In this document: positions 11,673 through 23,480 of the stretch, piece by piece
How positions within the stretch are numbered: position 1 is the first letter of the stretch
How the letters are laid out: each line of letters starts with the position of its first letter
Assembly (NCBI RefSeq): GCF_030272615.1
Contig: NC_081408.1
Location: forward strand, 615,658,476-615,722,475
DNA from: Cryptomeria japonica
Lineage: Eukaryota > Streptophyta > Pinopsida > Cupressales > Cupressaceae
DNA length: 64,000 nt
Reading direction: 5' to 3'
Notes under the pieces: generated by a model
Told to the model about the DNA's origin: nothing
Seen by the model: the letters and a program-made list of their open reading frames with translations, nothing else
The model's database searches: none
Translations under genes and position numbers: made by a program

Positions 11673-13903
11673 GTCACTATGCAAATGCAATGTTTTTGGA
11701 AATTTTTTTTTTTTTCAAGGATGATGTATGATATGCAACTAAATGCAAACTAAACAGACGGAAATGCAATCTATGGCAACAATGCAACCTATGTTGTTGT
11801 TCTTTTTTTCAAGATTTTGAGAAACTTATGAATGCAATTCTAAAAAATGAGACCCTTAGGAAATTGAAATGATGTCTAGACCTCAAAGGACAAAAGGACC
11901 AAGTGACAAAAGGACAAAATGACAATGTCTCCCCTATATGCTTGGATACTAAGCTAGGTTTGACCAAATGACATTGATGACAAAAAGACAAAAGTTTGAT
12001 AAGGTCTAGACTTCCTAACAATGACTTAGGGTTTATCAAAGATTTGGATTACTCAAGTATGACAAAACCTAGTTTTGACACTATATGCAAAGGGACAACT
12101 ACTATGCAAATGACCCTAATATGATATGATAATGACCTAAGCTTAATGAAGAGACCTAGGGTATGCAAATATGAATGTATGACAATGGTATTACTCTAAT
12201 GCAAGAGGACACATGCAAATGGATGACCCTTATTGATATGCAAAGGAGTATGACCTAGGTGAAACCTAACCTTGGTAGTTGACAATGACTTTGCAAAATG
12301 CAAACCTAAGATGAACCTAAATCTAAGTGACATGAATGTTGAGACAAGATTTTTAAAAATGTTTGACAACCATGTTTGAAGGTGTTTTGAACTTTGTTGG
12401 ATGAAATGTTCTTGTGTTTAACCTTGTTTTGATTCAATTTGTCTTGTTTTTAAAATGAGATACAATTCAACTTTTGACAAACAAAGAAGACAAGATATTT
12501 TAACCTAGACTCAAGACAATCATGCTCATTCACACATTTCTTATGGTAGGCAAGGACATTAGGTACTTGAGAGGTAGACTCGTTATGGGATTCAAGGAGA
12601 ATACATAGATGCTTGACCCCACGGGCTCCCCTCCACGACACTCACTTCTCAGGGCAGCCAAGCATTAGTCCCCATGGAAATCTCCCCATGGCGAACTTAG
12701 TATCTCTTCCAAGTATCCGAACTTGTCCTTCTCAAGCAACTAGAAGGATTTTTGGCCTCTAAATACAAGGTGTTTAGTAAGAATTTCTATTAAGCATTAC
12801 TCCTTGGTGTCACGCAAGCGTGATTGAGACATTAAGCCCATCAAGATACCAAACAAATGTAGTCGCGTAAGCACAATTTAGACCGTGAGGCCCTACTTAG
12901 ATGTTGATATGAGAAAGAGTTCAAGGGTCATCACTTCCCAAGTAACTACAATTCCCATGTAACCCTTCCTTCAAAGCTTTCACCCATCAGGTATTTATTT
13001 ATAGTGAGTTAGAATGCCAAGGTATTCTGGCTGTGCTCACTTTGGGTTGTTCCCTTCTCATGATTGTCACTTGCTTGCAAAAGAAAGCAAATGGTCGAGA
13101 AGGAAAGCCCTCTAAAGGTAACAAACAATTTGAGCCATGAGAATGGTATCGAAGATCTAGATTTCTGATCACCCTAGGAAGGATGAGAGCATACTCTCCT
13201 ACTCCAATGTCAAACTTGACAAACAAAGTAAACACATGTTCATTCCATCCTACTTAGCAAACATACTAGGTGCCTAATTATGAATCACAAACACAAAGTT
13301 CGGTTGGAATACAAGGCAACCTGCAAAATCACTAAGTTAGAAGTTTGATTTGTTTGGTCTTTGACTAGCGAACCTGCAAACAATTCATTAGTAGTTTGTG
13401 AAATTATTCTTTGTCAAGTGTTTCACCACAAAGCTACCAACAACGTTAGAGAATCAAGAGAAATGAATCACCATCAAAATTAATCCATAGAAGTTTCGAT
13501 TCTTTGTCCTCTTAGATTAATCTATGTGAAATTTATCAAATTTACCACCCTAGATTAATCTAGATAAAATTTGCATGAATGCATGATTAATTTGTCAAGC
13601 TAAATTAATCTAGATGAAGGTTGCATGATTTTGTTTTTGAAAATTTTGACCATTTATAGAAGCATAATTAAAAATGTCATAACTTCCTCAATATTTATCC
13701 AAATCACAAACTGTAAGATGATCTGGAAAGGTAAAAACGTGATCTAATATACCCATAAATCGTTTATTTTAATTCTACACAAAATTGTTTACGTGATCAA
13801 TTGATTATGACTAATTTTTTTTAGAAGAAAAATCTGCAATTTCTCCACAAAAAAAAATCTACAACTTCACAAAACATTCAAAAAAATATTAGATCCAAGC
13901 ATG
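11673..13903 (-). other. C2 5' leader, non-coding
   Basis: It is collinear with 42243-44307 of C and rich in ATGCAAA, ATGACAAAA and GACCTAG words. I see no coding signal above chance. The last 400 bp before the primer-binding site differ from C, which there carries an ACACAGGCGCAAGATG array that C2 lacks. Confidence 0.6.
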
Positions 13904-13922
13904 TTCACATTGGGTTAACCAA
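13904..13922 (-). other. Degenerate primer-binding site of C2
   Basis: Read on the minus strand it is TGGTTAACCCAATGTGAAC, at the same distance from the LTR as in C. It differs from the A/B/C consensus by three substitutions, consistent with age. Confidence 0.6.
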
Positions 13923-13926
13923 TTAA

Positions 13927-15490
13927 TGTAGATAGGAAATGTGGAAATCATCACAAGCAATAGCAAATTAGACTAGTTCAATCATGAAAACTAAAATGCA
14001 GTGATAACAATCCTAAAAACATTCAATGAAAACATGAAGACAAGACATTATAAATGAAATCTAAGCAAACCAAATGCAGATGTCTCCTTCATGTGGCTCC
14101 ATTTTCCTTCTTTCTCCTTCAAATTGCTTTGTTTTGTGGATCTCACCTTCAAGTGCATAAACCTAATATGAAAGCAAGATTGACGAGACGACAACATAAG
14201 GGTACTAGAAGCATGATTGATTCGACCAGGTAGGGATCTTGATTGAAGAAAATCATCCAATTTATAGACAAATTGGAGAAAAGATCAAATTAGCATGAAG
14301 AGATTCGAATGGAAATTGCAAATCAAGAATGTCAATTATGACAAATTATGACAAATTTGCACTTTTTATGCAAGATTGATTGATTGATAATTCATGACAA
14401 AATTATGACAAATTTCTATGTCAAAATTGATTGATTGATAATTTATGACAAATTATGACAAATTGAAATGTCATCCCCATGAAATTAGGAGGAAAATAGG
14501 AGAGAATTGAAAAATAGATGAAATAGAAATTAGGAAATTAGGAATTAGAAATTGATGAAAAATTAGGAAATTAGGAATTAGAAGAAATTAGGTAAATCAA
14601 TTAATAATTTGTCATTTATTAATTAATTCACAAAAAGAGGAATAATTAGTTAGCCAATTAAATAAACATTTAATTGTGACATGAAGAGTTAGGATAAATA
14701 AATAATTTATTAATCGTAGAGGGGGAAATGACAAATAGGGTTAAATGAATAAAATCATGAAACCCTAAAAGATGAATTAGAAATGCAAGGATGACAATTA
14801 GGTCCTGACAAAAGATAATTGACGTCAATTTGATTTGATCATGATTCTAACTTGATAAATGACCAATGCTAATAAGAGATTTGATTGATAAATGCCCCAA
14901 TTGATGAGGAACAATGACTAATTGATCCAAATTGACATAATTGAGAAAGACAACGATCGATGACAAATCGATCACAAAATGACAAAATTGACAAGAAGAC
15001 AAGGATCGATGACAAAATAGATTGCAAAATGAAAAGATCGAAAATGTCAACGATCGATGACAAATCGATCACAAGACAACAAGATTGATGACAAATTGAT
15101 CAAAAGACAAGGATCGATGAAAAATTGATCGCAAGATAATAAGATTGAAAATGACAACGATCGATGACAAATCGATTGCATGATGACAAGATTGATAAGA
15201 GGACAAAACCCTAATTAGGATTGACGATGTCCAAAATGATGACAAATGAATACGCACATTGATACGACAGGATAAGATTGACCAAAAGCATGACAAATAT
15301 TGTTATCGACAAGACCAAATTCGAAAGTGAGACAAATGAAGAATGCAGAAGGACTCGATGCTCGCAAATGATAAAGACCAAGTGCGTGACATAGGAGAAA
15401 TGTTAATGCAACACAAAAACCCTAAAATAAGGCAATGCACAAATGTTAAAGTACGATTCCGCAAGCGTTGACCATTTTTAGACATCTACA
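13927..15490 (-). repeat. C2 5' LTR (1564 bp)
   Basis: On the plus strand it begins TGTAGATAGG and ends AGACATCTACA. It shares the C LTR layout: a short palindrome near CCAATTTATAG with a minus-strand TATA-like CTATAAATT, AT-rich ATTAGGAAATTAGG-type repeats, then the CGATCGATGACAAATCG array (about 14955-15180) in the U3 part. The minus-strand start reads TGTAGATGTCTAAAAATGG, matching the shared family terminus. The base run after it is CTACC; the partner duplication is outside the window. Confidence 0.85.
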
Positions 15491-16088
15491 CTACCATCTT
15501 CAATCATGCAGAGAAATGCAATGAGAAGGGCTTTAATCAACATGCGTCTTTCTTCAAAGTTATGCTTGTATACTTTGTAGAGAAACTGGTAAGTTTTATA
15601 ATTTTACAATCTTGTACATCTTCAAAATGTTTCAAATGATCTATTTATAATTTGATAGAATAATTTGTATTAAGTGTTATAATTTGTTTCTTGTAGCATA
15701 TTCATTCCACATAAAAAGGTTGCTTATTTTGGTCTTCCTTTATATGTAAGCATTGTTGTACGTAAGCTTTTCTCTTAGGACATGAGGATGTCTAATGCAG
15801 ATTAAGTGGGATGTTGTACTTGTATATGGATGTGAATTGATGTAACTTTGTTATGATGATATACAATGTCCATGAGCAAATTGGTTTAGTTATATTGATG
15901 ATGTACAATGTATTTGTACATGAGTAGACTGGTGTAGTTGTATTGATAATGAAAAAAAATCATGCTTGAATATTCCTTCATGGATGTCACATGCAAGTGT
16001 AATGGTAATTATGTGTATACAATATATGGAAATATTGATGATCATTATGTGTCTACAGTGTAATGCTTGTTTATCTATATTTTTCATT
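15491..16088 (+). other. Unassigned stretch with possible exon remnants
   Basis: There is an open stretch at about 15499-15588 (FNHAEKCNEKGFNQHASFF...) ending in CTG|GTAAGT, a second at 15697-15745 between TTGTAG and GTAAGC, and a short frame after CTCTTAG ending in TAA. They look like the last exons of a plus-strand gene cut by C2, but exons 1 and 2 do not join in a common frame, so this is weak. The right half has an imperfect duplication around GATGTACAATG. Confidence 0.25.
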
Positions 16089-19000
16089 GAATGAGACTGT
16101 CGATTTTTTTGCCAACTGAAAAAATGTTGCCCTAATAAAACCATAGGGAAACTTGAAAAACTGAGATAGGCTTTTGTAGGGACCCTTCTCGTGGCCCCGT
16201 AGGTTCAAACAGATTATTCGCAGGTGCCATGGATTTTGAGTTAGGTCCCATCATAGTTTGACATTTTTTAGCACTTAGGGTGCTCAAGGGAAGACGTTGG
16301 TAGGGTATGACCCCGAGCGTTCGATCGAGTGGGGGGGAAAATAGGAGCATTCATAGGGTAATAATGCCTAACTAGACATGTTAGAGCTGACAGTTTGTTA
16401 TCATGACGAGCAGAACGAGAAATTGGCCACGCAACAACATTCGATTGAATGAGACTAACGATTTTTTTGCCAACTAAAAAAATGCTGCCCTAATAAAACC
16501 ATAGGAAAAAATGAAAAACCCAAATAGGATTTTGTAGGGACCTCTCTCATGGCCCCGTAGGTTCAAATGGATCATTCACAGGTGCCATGGTTTCTGAGTT
16601 AGGGCCCGTCAAAGTTTGACAATTTTTAGCACTTAGGGTGCTCAAGGGATGATGTCGGTAGGGTATGACCCCGAGCGTTCGATCAAGTGGGGGGGAAAAT
16701 AGAAGCATGAATAGGGTAATAATGCCTAGCTGGACATCTTGGAGCTGACGGTTCATTATCACGATGAGAAGAACGAGAAATTGGCCACACGACAACATTC
16801 AATTGAATAAGACTGATGATTTTTTTGTCAATCGAAAAAATGTTGCCCTAATAAAACCGTAGGGAAACTTGAAAAATTGAGATAGGATTTTGTAGGGACC
16901 CCTCTCATGGCCTCAGAGGTTTAAACAAATTATTCACAGGTACCATGGATTCCGAGTTAGGGCCCGTCAAAGTTTGACAATTTTTAGCACTTAGGGTGCT
17001 CAAGGGACGACACCGGTAGGGTATGACCCCGAGCGTTTGATCAAGTGGGGGCACAAAATAGGAGAATGCATAGGGTAATAATGCCTAACTAGATGTATTG
17101 AAGTTGACTGTTCGTTATCATGATGAGCAGAACGAGAAATTGGCCACACGACATACATTCAATTGGATGAGACTAATGATTTTTTGCCAACCGAAAAAAT
17201 GCTGCCCTAATAAAACTATAGGGAAAATTGAAAAACAAAGATAGGATTTTGTAAGGACCCCTCTCATGGCCACGTAGGTTCAAATGGATTATTTGCATGT
17301 GCCATGGATTCCAAGTTAGGGCCCGTCAAAGTTTGACAATTTTTAGCACTTAGGGTGCTCAAGGGACGACACCGGTAGGGTATGACCCCGAGCGTTCGAC
17401 CGAGTGGGGGGGAAAAATAGGAGCATGCATAGGGTAACAATGCATAAATGGACATGTCAGAGCTGATGATTCATTATCATGACGAGCAAAATGAGAAATT
17501 GGCCACGCGACAACATTCAATTGAATGAGAGTGACGATTTTTTTGCCAACCAAAAAAATGTTGCCCTAATAAAACCGTAGGGAAAATTAAAAATGAGATA
17601 GAATTTTGTAGGGACCCCTCTCATGGCATCATAGGTTGAAATGGATCATTTGCAGGTGCCACAGATTTTGAGTTAGGGCCCGTCAAAGTTTGACAATTTT
17701 TAGCACTTAGGGTGCTCAAGGGACGATGCTGGTAGGGTATGACCCCGAGCGTTCGATTGAGTTGGGGGGAAAAGTAGGAGCATGAATAGGGTAATAATTT
17801 ATAACTAGACATTTTGGAGCTAACAGTTCATTATCACAACAAGAAGAACAAGAAATTGGCCACGCGACAACATTCGATTGAATGAGACTGACAATTTTTT
17901 CACCAACCGAAAAAATGTTGTCCTAATAAAACTGTAGGGAAAATTGAAAAATCGAGATAGGATTTTGTAGGGATCCTACTCGTGGCCCTGTAGGTTCAAA
18001 CGGATCATTTGCAGGCACCACAGATTCTGAGTTAGGGCCCGTCAAAGTTTGGCAATTTTTAGCACTTACGGTGCTCAAGGGATGACGTCGGTAGGGTATG
18101 ACCCCAAGCGTTCGATCAAGTGGGAGAGAAAAATAGGAGCATGCATAGGGTAATAATGCCTAATTGGACATGTCCTAGCCAACGGTTCATTATCACGATG
18201 AGCAGAACAAGAAATTGGCCACGCTACAACATTCGATTGAGTGAGACTGACGATTTTTTCGCCAACCGAAAAAATGTTGCCCTAATAAAACCGTAGGGAA
18301 AATTGAAAAACCGAGGTAGGATTTTGTAGGGAACCCTCTCATGGCCCCGTAGGCTCAAATGGATCATTTGCAGGTGCCACAGATTGCAAGTTAGGGCCCG
18401 TCAAAGTTTCATAATTTTTAGCACTTAGGGTGCTCAAGGGACGACGTCGGTAGGGTATGACCCCGAGCGTTTGAGCAAGTGGGGGGAAAAATAGGAGCAT
18501 GCATAGGGTAATAATTCCTAACTAGATATTTTGGAGCCGATGGTTCATTATCACGATGAACGGAATGAGAAATTGGCCATGCAACAACATTCGATTGAAT
18601 GAGACTGACGATTTTTTTGCCAACCGAAAAAATGCTGCCATAATAAAACCGTAGGGAAAATTGAAAAACCAAGGTAGGATTTTGTAGGAACCCCTCTCAT
18701 GGCCTCGCAATTTCAAATGGATTGTTCGTAGGTGCCATGGATTTTGAGTTAGGGCCCGTCAAAGTTTGACAATTTTTAGCACTTAGGGTGCTCAAGGGAC
18801 AACGTTGGTAGGGTATGACCTTGAGTGTTCGATCGAGTGTGGGGGGGGGGAATAGGAGAATGCATAGGGTAATAATGCCTAAATGGACATGTCAGAGCTG
18901 ACCATTTGTTATCACGATGAGAAGAATAAGAAATTGGCCATGCGACAACATTCAATTGAATGAGACTGACGATTTTTTTGCCAACCGAAAAAATGCTTCC

Positions 19001-19594
19001 CTAATAAAACCGTAAGGAAACTTGAAAAACCAAGATAGGATTTTTAAGGGACCCCTCTCGTGGCCCTGTAGGTTGAAATGGATCATTCACAGGTGCCATA
19101 GATTCTGAGTTAGGTCTCATCAAATTTTGACAATTTTTAGCACTTAGGGTGCTCAAGGGACGACACCAGTAGGGTATGACCCCGAGCGTTCGACTGAGTG
19201 GGGGAGAAAAATAAGAGCTTGCATAGGGTAATAATGACTAACTAGACATGTCAGAGCTAATGGTTCATTATCACGATGAGCATAATGAGAAATTGGCCAC
19301 GCGACAACATTTGATTGAATGAGTGACGATTTTTTTGCCAACCGTAAAAATATTGCCTTAATAAAACCAAAGGGAAACTTGAAAAACCGAGATAGGATTT
19401 TGTAGGGACCCCTCTCATGGCCTCATAGGTTCAAACAGATCATTTATAGGTGCCATAGATTCTAAGTTAGGGCCCATCAAATTTTGATAATTTTTAGCAC
19501 TTAGGGTGCTCAAGGGACGATGCCAGTAGGGTATGACCCCAAGCGTTCGACTGAGTCGGGGGGGGCCAAAATAGGAAAATTCATAGGGTAATAA
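16089..19594. repeat. Tandem satellite, monomer about 359 bp, 9.8 copies
   Basis: Copies start (GAATGAGACTGACGATTT-like) at 16089, 16447, 16805, 17165, 17523, 17880, 18239, 18597, 18958 and 19317, giving spacings of 357-361 bp. The tenth copy stops after about 278 bp. Constant landmarks in each are CGAAAAAATG, TAGGATTTTGTAGGGACC, CAAAGTTTGACAATTTTTAG, GGTATGACCCCGAGCGTTCG and AAATTGGCCACGCGACAAC. Copies differ by scattered substitutions of roughly a few to ten percent by eye, with no higher-order pattern I can see. The short frames inside are not conserved. The monomer length is close to twice a plant nucleosome repeat. Confidence 0.95.
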
Positions 19595-19936
19595 TGAATT
19601 GTATTTTATTGTTCATTATACAAACAACACTTACGATGAAATGAAATGAATTGTATTGTTCATTAAATAGCCATTATTAACCATTGTTAATTATTGGATT
19701 GAAGATTAAAGATTTCCATGATAACACCATGCATAGATGAGCAACAATTTATATGATCAAATATCAACTTTTGTATATATGAAAATGTCAAATGATTACA
19801 AGTGTATGTCCATACACAAATATGGCATAAATACCAACTCAAACAAAATGTATGTCTATATACGTGAATGTATGTCCGAATACAAAATATACATGCCAAC
19901 TAGACATGTAATCATCCCAAAACTATCTATGACATC
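19595..19936. other. Unassigned AT-rich stretch between satellite and six-exon gene
   Basis: It holds a small duplication (GAATTGTATT...GTTCATTA at about 19601 and 19650) and a run of GTATGTCNNNATAC words. It is probably the 3' untranslated and downstream region of the minus-strand gene that ends at 19937. No poly(A) signal was identified with confidence. Confidence 0.4.
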
Positions 19937-21880
19937 CTAAGATGCTGATGGATCATCAAAATCGATCCTCTTTGCCGCACTGCTCGGCTCTGAAAGATCC
20001 TGCACAAGAAAAAACAAAACATGATTAAGATTAGTTATATTATATAACTCACATTTGAAAAGTTAACATAAAAATGAACTATAATTGAGCTATTCTTGTT
20101 TACCTCATCTCCACGTTTTCTCTTTAGCTTTTCAGGACTCTTGATGTATATCTTTAGTAGAGGAGGTATGTTTTCAATATTTTCATACACAACCTACATA
20201 TGTTCACAAGCATGACATTGATTCAAGTTAGCATAAAATTGCCACTGGTAATAACAAATTATATCTACTAGACACAAAATAAAATAAACACACATGTACT
20301 CGAGGCATCTCTTCTTCTTCATCATCTTCAGGTATAGTGGGTGTAGTCAACAAGGATGTGAAGCCAAGAATTCTCTGTACATATACACAACAAGTATATG
20401 AAACTATCAATCTATGTCTAGACATGTATAATCATTATAAGTTATTTAAACAATTTATTGAATCATATTTGCATTCAATTACCTTTCCCTTGTCTCCAAC
20501 TATACTACCAGATCCTAAATCACATAGCCACGCACTCGTGTTGCTTGTGACCTACAAGAGTAAAATAAGATATACATGCAAGTTACTACATAATCTAATT
20601 AATACCAATATAAATGATGAGCATGTATGTACAATAAAATACAAATGACTAGGCGCAATAATATATGTACCATAAAGCTATCAAGGCCAAATGAAATAGC
20701 TATCAAGGTGCCCTCCTGGATTTGTGTCAACTCCTCCTCAGCTATCAACTGCTAAATAGACCATGTAGATAAAAATTAGTACTTAATATTATCTAGATTA
20801 TAAATATTCATTTAAAATATAGAATGAACTGTGAAAATAAAAATCTTACCACTACATCATCAATGTATGATGAGGATGCCTCCTCACCTCTAGCATGCGA
20901 GGACTCTCCAGGGTATCCTCCAATTTGTGTCATAACACCTGGTGTATCGTGCATCTCATGCACCTCATAATTTGCACTGTGCATTGGAGCATCAACAAGC
21001 TCTCCAACTGGACCCAAGCATATGTGCCCACACATGACACAACTATGGGGCACACAAATGTGTGGAGCCGAGGAGGATGTGTCAGTTCCACCGGATGCAC
21101 CACTACCATGAAAAGTAGGCTGAGTTACTAACCCAACCTGAGAAACCAAAAGGCTACTCAAAGAGTGAATAGACGATATGGTCTGTGATGCCGCCTCACA
21201 AATGATATCTGGATGCTACACTGGATGTGGGGGATCAATAAGAGGAGGGGGGACATATGGGCCCTGGACTACTCTGACTGCCCCAGGTCTATTTTGGGGC
21301 ATGCCTAAACCCACACCCTGGAAAGGTTGGATGTCAAAGTAGTTCACATGTTTTCCTAAAACAAACTCAGCATACAATTTTTTGATGAAGTAGAAGGGGA
21401 CATCAAGATTGTTGTTGGGTGGTTTGTCGAAAACCATCCACCAATGATCCCAAAAGTTTTTCACAATACCATCATTTTTGCACCATTTAATAGAAAGTTT
21501 TGTTTTTTTCGGGTCTATGGGTTGACTAGTGTGGGGATTCACAAACAATGTGGCGATAGTAGCTTTGGATATCTCGAGATCCTTGATCTCCTTATAGGAC
21601 AAGCCATCCGCATATTGTTCCCTCATAGAATCTCACCACAAAAGAGAGACATTGTGGTCCTCAGTGATGGTTTCTATACTTTTTATGATCGACATGAGGG
21701 GATTAAACATTGGGTTCAGGCAAGGGATCCTACGATAGACATCTGCAATCCCCCTCAATTGGTTCAAATTTTGTGAAATTAAATCCTGAATTGAGGGGGG
21801 TTTTGCAAAGGAGGGTTTTGTGCAGGAGGGTTTGGTTGTTGTGGTTGTGGTTGATCAATGTTTTCACTGTTATCCCCCAT
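19937..21880 (-). pseudogene. Six-exon gene of unknown function, first exon damaged
   Basis: Exons by position: 21880-20850, 20748-20671, 20551-20483, 20373-20299, 20193-20104, 19999-19937. Every intron is GT...AG, every junction is phase 0 (exons 2-5 are 78, 69, 75 and 90 nt), and the last exon ends in TAG at 19939-19937. The product would be about 468 residues. It has a Gln/Pro-rich start (MGDNSENIDQPQPQQPNPP), a folded-looking part rich in aromatic residues (IKWCKNDGIVKNFWDHWWMV; FYFIKKLYAEFVLGKHVNYF), a Ser/Gly/His-Cys region, then an acidic DDEEEE and a basic KLKRKRGDE tail that may be a nuclear signal. Damage is confined to exon 1: a 1-nt loss near 21790, TGA at 21635-21633 and TAG at 21218-21216, both explicable by C-to-T. 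I do not recognise the family. It could be an accessory gene of a DNA transposon or a host gene relic. Confidence 0.7.
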
Positions 21881-22231
21881 TTTTAACCTAATTCAATGTA
21901 AATAATTGAATTTAGTTAACAAATTTGAACAATTTTGTAAAAAAAACCTAGTTTTCATGAAAAAACCATATTTTCAATAAAAAAACAAATAAACATTAAA
22001 AAAAAATACAATATTTGAATGAAAATGATTGAAAACAATAAAAATCCTACCTTTTAATGTATTTTTTAGCAAATTTGGGTCAAACAATTAGATATTGGGT
22101 CCAATCGGATATCGGATTCTAAAAAATCGCGTAGCCCGTGAGTTAAAAATAACTCACGGACTATCATAGTCCATTTATATTGTCTCAGAAAATTGGATAT
22201 TTGATTTTTATACTTAAATTATTTTAAAATA
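21881..22231. other. Upstream region of the six-exon gene with twin hairpins
   Basis: A-rich sequence. At 22136-22159 CCGTGAGTTA and TAACTCACGG form a perfect 10-bp stem around AAAA. Immediately overlapping, GGACTAT and ATAGTCC (22158-22172) form a second stem around one base. No other gene is seen. Confidence 0.55.
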
Positions 22232-22568
22232 ACATTATATTATATAATATAATAATATATTATATAATATATTATTATATTATATAATACATATTATATA
22301 ATAATATATTGTATATTGTATATTATATATTATATATTATATAATATATAATACAATATAATATATTATTATATTATATAATATAATATATTATTATATT
22401 ATATAATATATTATGTATTATATAATATATAATATAATATAATAATATATTATATATTATATAATATGTAATATATAATATATAATATAATATAATAATA
22501 TATTATATATTATATAATATGTAATATATAATATATTATTATATTACATTATATATAGTATATAATTT
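22232..22568. repeat. TA-rich simple repeat
   Basis: About 340 bp made of TATAATATATTAT permutations only. It is flanked by two copies of AAAATTGGATATT (22190 and 22596), which suggests expansion inside a formerly shorter AT-rich spacer or element. Confidence 0.9.
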
Positions 22569-22764
22569 ATTTTTTAATTTAAAATTACCTATAAAAATTG
22601 GATATTCGATTTATCCCATATCCAATTTGTTTAGGTGTTTACCATGCCAAGGTGTAATGACACCTAGGCCAAGCAAAAAGTCAACACAGATTTTTACGTT
22701 TTTAGGCAAGTGGAGAAGGCTATTTATTTCACATCGCCACTTTTTGGCCCCCCATGACCCTGCA
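22569..22764. other. Unassigned spacer left of element F
   Basis: It holds the second AAAATTGGATATT copy and a weak inverted repeat AGGTGT/ACACCT near 22650. No gene is seen. Confidence 0.35.
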
Positions 22765-23304
22765 CTAACCTAGAGGTTTCTTGTTCTTTTGTTGATGATT
22801 TCTTTGACCAGAATCAGAGGATGCTCCTTTCTCAAATCCAAGTCCTCGCATGTCTTTCCCATGTCTCTGACTTTCTAGCATCTCGTCCAACTGAGCTAAA
22901 CTAGCTTTGAATTTTTCTTTGTACTCATTAGCAGTAGTCAGCTCATCTCTTAGAATTATGATCTGACTTTCAAGTTCTTGTCCAATGTTCATGCATTACA
23001 CCAATTCAAGATTCAACTAATCATTCTCATATGTCAATCTACAACACCCATCAGATCTATCCTTCAGTGATTAAGTAAGGGTTTCTTCATTCTTCTTCCA
23101 GTCTTCAATATCCTTTGTCAACTTCATGACAATAGATTGTATTTCATTTTTTAGAACTACATTCTCCCTAGCCAGCTTCTCACATTCACCTATCTTGTCT
23201 TGTAGGGCTTTCTTATCAATTCTTTGTTCTTCTTTCACCTTCAAATTATCCATAAACTCATTTCTCTTCTCTCTTGAAGTGCTTACTTGATCTTTCAATG
23301 TCAA
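22765..23304 (-). pseudogene. Element F copia gag C-terminal fragment
   Basis: Two minus-strand pieces in one frame (23304-23071 and 22992-22765) read as a coiled coil rich in Lys and Glu (KLARENVVLKNEIQSIVMK), then KASLAQLDEMLESQRHGKDM and a Gly-Leu-Gly-Phe segment. This resembles the linker following the UBN2-type gag domain in plant copia elements. A stop at about 23071 and another near 22995 interrupt it. The usual N-terminal gag domain and the zinc knuckle are absent, so only a middle slice survives. It lies about 160 bp from the primer-binding site of the LTR to its right. Confidence 0.6.
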
Positions 23305-23466
23305 TGAAATCTTCAGTTGCAGTCAGATTTATTTCAGGGAACTTACTTCTTTTCTTTCTACATCAAGATCTTCAAGTGCCACACTAAGCTATCTCTACAA
23401 ACCAGAGTCTATTTATTCAATCTTCCATATCTTCCTCAAGTAGTTAGGCTTCTTCTGAGGCACAAA

Positions 23467-23479
23467 GAGCTGATACCAA
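23467..23479 (-). other. Primer-binding site of element F
   Basis: On the minus strand it reads TTGGTATCAGCTC directly after the LTR end. This is the initiator-Met tRNA type site (TGGTATCAGAGC) with one altered base pair region. Confidence 0.6.
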
Positions 23480-23480
23480 T

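Larger units (their letters stand above)
7696..15490 (-). mobile_element. Element C2: truncated minus-strand copy of the C family
   Basis: From 7696 to 13903 the sequence is collinear with the interior of element C (about 38015-44307): poly-T tract, spacer, broken 934-residue-type ORF, leader and primer-binding site, followed by an LTR at 13927-15490. The homology starts exactly at the right edge of element A, so A most likely inserted into C2. Its antisense PMD region and 3' LTR would then lie left of the window. It is older than C, with many indels and stops. Confidence 0.85.

Noticed and set aside
16089-19594. CRISPR-like or gene-coding repeats
   Set aside because: Long direct tandem monomers without spacers in a plant genome; short frames inside are not conserved between copies.
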